From positions 124,001 to 188,000 of the forward strand of contig NZ_VAUV01000004.1 of the NCBI RefSeq assembly GCF_005780165.1: a stretch of 64,000 nucleotides of DNA. The letters are read 5' to 3'. The DNA comes from Phragmitibacter flavus (GTDB taxonomy: Bacteria > Verrucomicrobiota > Verrucomicrobiia > Verrucomicrobiales > Verrucomicrobiaceae). Of this stretch, positions 20,401 through 29,400 are shown piece after piece. The notes below the pieces were generated by a model. That model saw only the letters and a list, made by a program, of their open reading frames with translations, ran no database searches and was not told where the DNA came from. Each line of letters opens with the position of its first letter. Positions within the stretch are counted from its first letter, which is position 1. A program made the translations under genes and the position numbers.

Positions 20401-23400
20401 CCAGGCCACCTACAACCGGTGGCTGCGAACCTCCTGCTGCGGCCCCGGGCATTCGTCGTTCAACAATGTATCCCACAATATTGTTGGAGCCATCGCGGAC
20501 ATAGTCATAGAACATCGCCACCTTGGCTCCGTCCGGCATGGTAGTTCCCAGCGGGCGCCCCAAGCCGTCAAAAGTGCTCTTAGCCAGAGTGCTGTCAGCA
20601 CCGCCGATACCGTCCAGATTCCCGGTGGTAAAAGTCCGAATTTCATTGGCCAACATGTCATATTCGTTTCGCACGTAGCCGCCTCCCTGTTTTATTTCCA
20701 GCACAGTGGCACCAGCAGTGTCTGTGAAGACGACCGAAGACTTGATGGCCTCGCCACCCACTCCTGAAACGGTCTGAACTGCATTTTGACCTTTGATCCT
20801 GCTGGAACCACCGGGGACAATAGGCTCATAGTCCGTGGTTAGCTGACTCACCACGGCACCCGCGGAATCTAGGGTTTGTGACAACACTGGACGCCCCAGT
20901 GCATCATGAGTGGTCACCGTTTTCTCATTCAAGGCATTGTAGGTCATGGCCACCACACCCGCCGCATCATAAATGTGCCCGACCGCAAGGGCAGGGTTAG
21001 GCGCTCCAGGAGTGTGCGGCTGCGTCGTCTGCAATACGCGCCCGAGTTTGTCGTAGGCGCTGGTTATCTGATAACCGGCTGCATCTGTAGCGCTCACCAC
21101 TTGTCCACGGGCATTTGCAGCAACAACCTGAGGAAGTCCCAACGTTGCGCCTGTGACATTTTTGGTCGTCTTGGTTGCCGTGCGAGCCGCATCGTCATAG
21201 GTATGAAGCACATAAGTATGCGAAGTTAGTGGCTCCTTCTTCAAACGCCCGTCCAGATAATATTCCCAATACAGCACGGTGCCGTCTGGGTTCTCCTGCT
21301 TCCAAGGGCTTCCCGTCTGCGTATGGAAAGTTTTGGTGATGCCCCCCGTCGGGCTGGTCACAGTGACTGATTTGTCACGTGGAATATTGTTCCCATCCAG
21401 CTCATAATTAAAGCTGGCAAACGTTGACGCCAGCACAGTCCCGGCGGCCTGCCAGTCACCCTGATAGGCATGAACCTCTATATTACGACCCGCACCGTCA
21501 TATTTCATGCGAGTGGTGTTCCCATGCGGATCAGTGACTTTAACCAGATCACCAAACAGGCTGTATGCTTTCTTGGTGGTGGCATACAGTTCTGGCCCGG
21601 GCACTTCTTCAACGCCCGTCCCATCCGCTTTGGCGCGGCTACGCCACATGACTTCCTCCACCACGCGACCCATGCCGTCATAGCGAGCAAAAGTGTAGTC
21701 TTCAGGGGCAAAACGCGGTCCGTCGGTCCACTCTACCTCACCGTTCTGGTTGTAATAAACGTAGTTCCAGCCCACCTGTTTACCGGCAGCGTCCAGACGC
21801 TCCTCCCAAATGCGGCGGCCCATGTTGTCATAAGAGTAACGTGTCTTTCTGCCAGCGGCGTCTTCGCTCTCCAATATTTCTTTGCGTTGGTTGTAACGAT
21901 AGCGAGTCACCACGTTCGGAGCCACACTGCTGTCGGAGCCACTATAGGCAATCTGTTGGATCGGCAGACCTGAGCGGTCATAGGACCAACTAGTAACCGC
22001 CACGTCTCCATCGACCCCAGAACTGGTGGAGATGGTTAGTCCTCGACCAAAAGGCACAACTCCCCCCCCAACTTCGCCATAGGTGTTAACTGACTTCGTG
22101 ATCACTGTTGAACCGAGCGAAATCGTCGTTTCGGTTGGCAGATATGGATCTAGCGCGTAGCCATAGATGACATTTGTAACTTTACCCGTAGCAGCGCCCG
22201 TGATTGGGTCCGGTGCTGTTTGGCGGAATGGCAGGTGTAGACTGTTGTATTCTGTGGTCGAAACGGCAGTTTCGGTGGTGGCTGGGTTGCCATCCAGATC
22301 ACCTGTGACAGAAGTCTCAACAGGGTTCCCGCTGGCGTCGTATTTGTAGTTAGTGATCAATCCACGTTGGTCAATTGTGCGCTTAATGCTGCGACGATAG
22401 CCACCTGGCTCGGTTTGCGACACGGTGTCAGGATAGTATTCCGTAGTGGTAGTGTATCCCATGGGGTCCACCACCTTGGTCAGCCTGTTATCCACATAGT
22501 GATATTCCGTCTTGCGATCATAGGCATCGAAGACCTCCACATAACCGGTGCTGAGCTTGGTGGTGGTATCGGTCACCAGGTTGGAATAGTTGAACCGGGC
22601 ACTGAGGCGAGGTTCATAGGATTCCGCCACCGGGTCATTGGCATTGGCCACCGGAACAGGCTGGTCCACTGCAGTGCCGGTGCCAGGTTTGCCGACGTTA
22701 CTGAATTGGCGGAGCACCCGACGGGACTCAGCATATTTGGTCGGATCTGAAGCCTTTCGCTCGTATTCATTGATGAGGACACGGCCTTCCGGCTTGATTT
22801 CCTTCACCAAGAGGTGGGTCGAGATCTTCTCGGTCCGCACAGGAGAACTATTGGCTACCGTTTCATCCTGGAGAGCATACTCATAGACCTCTTTTGAGCC
22901 ATCCGGACGCTGGACTTCAATGAGATCACCGTAGTTATTGTATCGGTAGTGTATTCGTCGACCATCGCTGGCGAAAGCTTCAGTGACGCAACCCGAGACA
23001 TTATAATAGAAACCAACGAAACTTCCACTGCTACTCAAGATACGCTTGAGCATTCCATAATCTGAAGTGTTTGGGGTGGTGTAATAGCTAAACTCGTAAT
23101 AGTTGCCGGAATGATCGTGCCAACGGTTTAAATAAGGACGCTGTCTTTGAACAGTAGTGCTACCGCTAGTGACAGGGAACGACCTCACTTCATACTCGCG
23201 CAGGCTGCCGTCATGGCCTTTCAATCGATAAAGCGTCTTACCGTTGGCTGTGCTCAATTCAATGAAATTGTGATGAAGTCGCCCGTTTTCGGTATTCTGC
23301 AATTCTGGGTTGTCCTCCCATCTGACCACCCATTTGTTGCTGGAACCGACACGGGTGTAGGCTACGACGTTTCCGTCCATTTCGGCGGCGTAGATGTTTG

Positions 23401-26400
23401 CCCCGGTTTCATCAACCAAGAGATACGGCATCAGCGACGATTTCCATCCGTATCCAAAGTCATTTCTCGTGGTATTGCGACTGCCATAGTTTCTCCGAAT
23501 CTGCAGCGGCATGCCTCCCGCCAACGTAAGATCAACCGTGTCATGATAAAACTCACCTGTCAGCACGTTGACTGGATCGCTCACCATGTTGGATGCGGTG
23601 TTCACAATCCCTTTCAAGAAGTTGCCATGATTTGTCACATATCCTGCAATGGTTTGCTGCGCGGCAGCCGTAATGGAACCAACGGATTTATGAAACACCG
23701 ATTGGGCATAGGATTGAACAACAACTGGGTCCAAGAGCGCGGCATAGTTAGCAAAGAACGGAAAATAGGAAATGAAACTTTTGACCGTCGCCACAGCGCT
23801 TACGATCTGTGGTATCGAGGGCGTTGGTGGCTCTTTATAAGTTACAACCAAGTTCCCCAAGCCCGTGAAGTGCATCACCGTGTTGACAACCTTAACGGCT
23901 GCCGCGGCCACATTCAAATATGCAGCAAACGCACCGTTGAGCGATTGACCAATCAGCGCCCCTCCTTCCGATCTGCTTAGAATCAACGTTCCTACTCCAT
24001 TCCATTCAGACACACCAGATGCATTCTCAGCCCCATTCACCGGGCCGGGGGTCATATAAATCGTCGTGAAATCACGGTCGTTATTCAACGTTGAAAACGC
24101 TGACTGAACACTTTGCCACTGGGGACCCGCCCAGTCTTTTAGTGACTTTGTGGTTCCTTTGAATGTGATTTGTGTATTGCCTTTGGTGATGTAATCCTCA
24201 GGTCTCAATTCGATGATATTCGCAACAGGCGTTCTCCGAAGCAGATCGAGAGTCGAAATTGCATTGGCTTTCTGATCTGGAAAGAACCGGTTAATCGTTA
24301 AGTGCTCCTGAGCTGAAATTTCACTGATGATGAATGGAGTAAACCAATCAGCAATCATCTTATTCTGGCCACCTGAATCTGGCCTCAAGTCACTTCCGCC
24401 CGCAGCCACGTTTCTTACAAAAGACATGTCTAGGATTGGATAACCCTGCTCGTAAGTGACGGGGTTGGTGTTCACTAGCTTCGCCCCAAGAGTCCCAAAT
24501 CCAAAGGCCCGAGTTGACACATGTGTCACTTTGAAGAGTTTCGAGGCCTGATCCCAGGCGCGCGCCATGTTCTGATAATAACTTAGGCCCATGGTGTAAG
24601 CTATATTGTTTCTTGCCACTTCGGCACTAGGGGACGAAGCAATATTGTTAGCCCAGCTTTCCTCAGCATGAACGCGCAGCATATGAGGAGTCACTCTACC
24701 TGCATTCAGGCACCAAGCATTGAGGTCATGCCGTTTGAAACTAAGAGTCTGCTGTTCAGAAAATTCGCTTACATTTAAGAAGCTTTCACCCAGCGGGGCT
24801 CCGGCAACATAACGATGCCTTTTTGAGGTGATTTGCACCTCGAATGCCGCATAGGTCGCTGCTGCGGCCGGCACAGTGATGATTTGATCCTGCCCTAGAT
24901 CTCCCGCGACACTATACGTGCCTGTGCCTGTTATACCAGAATGGAAAGACTTGGTGCTAATAGTCAAGTTATTCGCGTCCGAACGGAAAATAGTGCGGCG
25001 GTTGTGCAGGTCCAGCAGGCGCAAGGGTCCCACCTTCTGCAAATCTGTCTTCACTCCACTTGCATTGATCCCTCTGAATTGGAACTCCACGGTGTCAAAC
25101 ATGCCTGGTCGCTGGCTGAGACGAGCAATGACCGTTGGAGTTTTGGCGGGATCAATATGCCACGGCTGGGGGAAATCCTCCCACATGGCAAAATTATGCT
25201 TCCGGTCAACAGCAGAATATCCAAAGTCTGAGATGTCTTTGCCAGGATGGTTAACGCTGATGTGGACCTGGAATTTCCGGATCAGCGTTTCCAATGGCGA
25301 TTCATCAGCGGCCTGCGTATCGTAGACGGAGGGGTCACGCTTGATATACTTCTGGATCCACGCCATGGGATTGTTGATGTTTTCTGGCATATACTGCCAG
25401 AAGTTCAATCCTTCCTTAATCTCGGTATCTTTGAGCCAAGGGAACAGATGAACCCATTTTCCATCTACATATGCCGCCACCCATGGATAGTTCGTCGGGA
25501 TTTCATGCGGAACATTGGAGGTTCCGTCAGCTTGGAGTGCTCCTTTCACCTGCATCCGTAGCATCTTCGAAAGTGTGCTATCCAATAGCGTCATGCTGTT
25601 GGTTTCAGGGAAGATGTAGGCGGCAGGATAGCCCGCGCGGCGCAGCAAATAAACCAACAACGCACATTGCTCTGCAGGCGATCCCTGTCTTTCCTGGAAG
25701 GTAGCAAGGGCCCCCCGGTTCATGCCACCCGCATTTACTGAAGCTTCCTGAAACTCGCCACGTTCGTTGTATCCGAGAGCGTCGGTCAACTCGATCTCGT
25801 TGAATACGAAGTTGGCTAGGGCCATAGGGTTGCGCCCCATGTCCGCCACAAAACCATCAAGAATAGGATGAACGCGTAGTTCAGGGGAATCTCCTAGCGT
25901 TAACAGTTCGGTGGTCGCCTGTTCCGATTGACTCAGATAGTCCAAAGCGGCATTCTCACTCACCCCACCCTCCAGGCGACATTCAGCTATTGTGCCGTTG
26001 GCACTATTTATCGCGGCGTCCGCGAAAAGCGTAGCGTTGCATGGCGTCAACGACTGATAAAACCGAACGTTATTCTTCCAGTAGCTCACGATCCCGCTCG
26101 ACTGATCGCGTTGAATCTCAAGGATGTCATCTGCTGAATAGGAACCGAATTCCCCTAAATCCACGCCAGATTCGAATACGCGCAGCTTGCCAGCATTGTC
26201 CCCCGCGATTGCGTAATCAATGTCCGTCCGTTTGGTGCTCACTTTGTCAGCCTCGTCCTTGCTCAATCCCACAGATACATGAAGGTTAGATTGAGCAAAT
26301 CGGAACCACAGTCGTCCTGTGTCCGACAACAGTTTCTGGCTTATGGCTCCAGAATATTGATTGCTAGAGTCTCCTGCAGCATTGGGGTTGCCACTACGCC

Positions 26401-29400
26401 ACAGTGAGCCTGCAACTCCTTTGGTAGCACCGTTAAGATTGATCCAGTTTACTGGTTCCAACCATCCATTTGCAACCCCCTCACCGGTGTTTGTTGGGAG
26501 AGTAGCCCCATGAACAGCGCACATGGATACCCCCGCCCCCATGCTGTAGATAGCAGCGTCTGCTACTAAACCACCAAAACTTGGAACTGGTGATGTGTAA
26601 ATTTTCACTCCATTCTTCCAGTAGGAAATCACAGAGCCTATTCTTCTAATCTGGAACTCATCTGACGGAACATAACTTCCAAATGCACCACGGTCTGCGC
26701 CACTCTCGTAAATACGGATCGTATTATTATCCCTAGCGGACATTCCGTATTCAATGTCTTCCCAAAAAGTGGAACGATCATTGACACCCAATCCAATGTT
26801 AACAAACTTTCCGGCTGAGTCAAAGCTGAACTTCATTCCTCCATCACCCAAGATGACCTTATCACCGACAGCACCTGAATGACTCAGTGTTGGATCGCCC
26901 TCTGCAGAAGGTGCACTGATTTTAATTAAACGTCCATTGGGACCCTCCTGGACACCATTTTCACGAATCCATACTACTGATTCAAAAAAACTTTCGATGT
27001 TATTCGGATTCGTTCCATCGCGATATTCTTGTAAATTTGACATTCCATCCCCATCCGCGTCCCCAGTGCCAAGAAAGTCTTCCAAATCGGACAACGTCGC
27101 TTCACTTCCTAACTGCGCTATTTCCCATGTGTCTGGCATACCGTCATTGTCCACATCGCCATTGATAATTCTCGCTTTAGAAATAACTGAGTTCACATGA
27201 TAGAAAGCTGTGTCTATAATTACTGTCCCAGTTGATGACGACGTTGACGTATAAACCAATTGACCGTTTTTTAGGTATTTTACAGTGCTGCCAACTCGCT
27301 TGATGGTAGCAACAGTGTCAGCATTCCATGTGCCTAGATTGACTTTAAAAACTCCCTGCTCCCACACTTCAAAGGCACCTGTAGAGTGGAAGAAAATAGC
27401 GTGCTCTAATTCTTCAAAAGCCCGTGTCGTGTTCAAGTTGTTCAACCCTACAAGTAAACGGCTACCAGGAATTCCTTGGAAAGTCACACTCCCATCGCCA
27501 GGTATCAACTGTATACTCACAGCATCTGCGTCATACGCATTTCCACCAAACGTCTTCTTCAGCCCACCTTCAGCGCCTTGTGATTCCGTATTGATGTGTG
27601 AGGTCCACACAATTGATGACGATTTCGATAGATTACTAAGTGGATCGGTTTCATCCAAATATTCCTGCAGATTGGATACCCCATCCCCATCCGCATCCCC
27701 TGTGGCAATGAAGTCTTCCAGATCGGACAGCGTTACTTCAATTCCTAGCTGCGCAATTTCCCATATGTCTGGCATCCCATCATCATCCAGATCTCCCGTG
27801 ATATAATATGCCTCCGTGAGCTCAGCATTTGTTGAGTCTAACGCTGCATCGACCAACAGGGGGCTGGTCGTTTTTGTTGCCGACACGTAAACGATTAATC
27901 CATCTTTCCAATATCTTATGGTGTCGCCAATTCGCTCAATGGCTAGAACTGTGTTTGCGTTCCAGTTGCCAACATTAAATTTGTGCGAACCGTTCTCATA
28001 AATGCCTAGTGTGCCTGAACTTTGTGGATGCCAGGCATAATCAAGATCTTGCCAAGTGTTGTCTAAATTGACCGCATTGAAACCTAATGCTAGGTGAGAT
28101 CCGGCTAAACTTTTGAATCTGACTTTGCCATCACCCAAAATCTTCGTTCTCCCGACGGCTCCGCCGTTCCAACCGCCGCCACCTGAAATTTTCTTGAGCC
28201 CCCCTAAACTACCTTGGGCGCTATTGACGTGGGAAGTCCAAACAATGGGCTGGAACTGGGATAGATTACTTGATGGATCTGTTCCATCGCGATACTCTTG
28301 TAAATTTGACATCCCATCCCCATCCGCGTCCCCAGTGCCAAGGAATCCTTCCAAATCGGACAACGTCGCTCCACTTCCCAGCTGCGCCAGTTCCCAAGAG
28401 TCAAGCAACTCGTCACCATCCAGATCCCCCGTCACATAATACGCTTCAGTAGCACTGCTGTTAAGCGTATAGAATGCGGTGTCAACAATCAAAGGCCCTG
28501 TGGACTTCGTTGTTGACACATGAACCATATCCCCGTTCTTCCAATACCGCACTGTATCCCCCACTCGTTCAATGGACAGAACTGTATTTGCATCCCAAGT
28601 TCCGACTGTCCTAATGGTCGCTCCCGATTCATAGATAGATAGCATGGTTCCACCGTTCTGCGGATGCCAGGCATAATCAATATCTTGATATCCTTGATTC
28701 GTGTTCAACACGTTAAATCCCAGCAGAAAGTGGGACCCTGCCGATGCTTTAAATGTAACCCTTCCATCCCCAATGATCTTTTTCACGCTGATCGCGTCGG
28801 CATTGTATGTGTTATTGGCTCCACTTGTCTTCATCAGTCCACCTTCGATGCCCTGGCTTGATGTGTTCACGTGAGAACTCCAAACTATAGTCTCCACTTT
28901 TGATAGGGCGTTGGCAGGGTCTGATCCGTCCAAAAATTCTTCAAGATCACTGCGACCGTCTCCGTCGGCATCTGTCGACGGCAAATAAGCAACCACGTCG
29001 TCATATCCTGATCCCACGGGCAACTGTGCAAGCTCCCATTCATCGGCCAGGCCGTCGTTATCCGCGTCACCAGTGGAGTATCGGCACTGCAAGATTGTGG
29101 TGTTCACACTGATTAGAGAACAATCTACCCTAAGTGGCACTGCTGTTTTCTTGGGTGATGTAAACACTAAACGCTTGTCCAAATAGAATTTCACCACTTC
29201 ATCTACTCGCTCTATCCGAAATTTGGAGGTGGCTGTGTAGGGACCTACGTTGATCACATTATTTCCATTCTCATAGACATAGGCTATGCCTGAGGATGCG
29301 GCATGTAGAGCGTATTCGATATCGGTAGTGGAAGCATTATCATTCGCTGGGGTAAGGCCGACAACGAAGCTGGCATTGGTTTGGCCAAAAACACACTCGA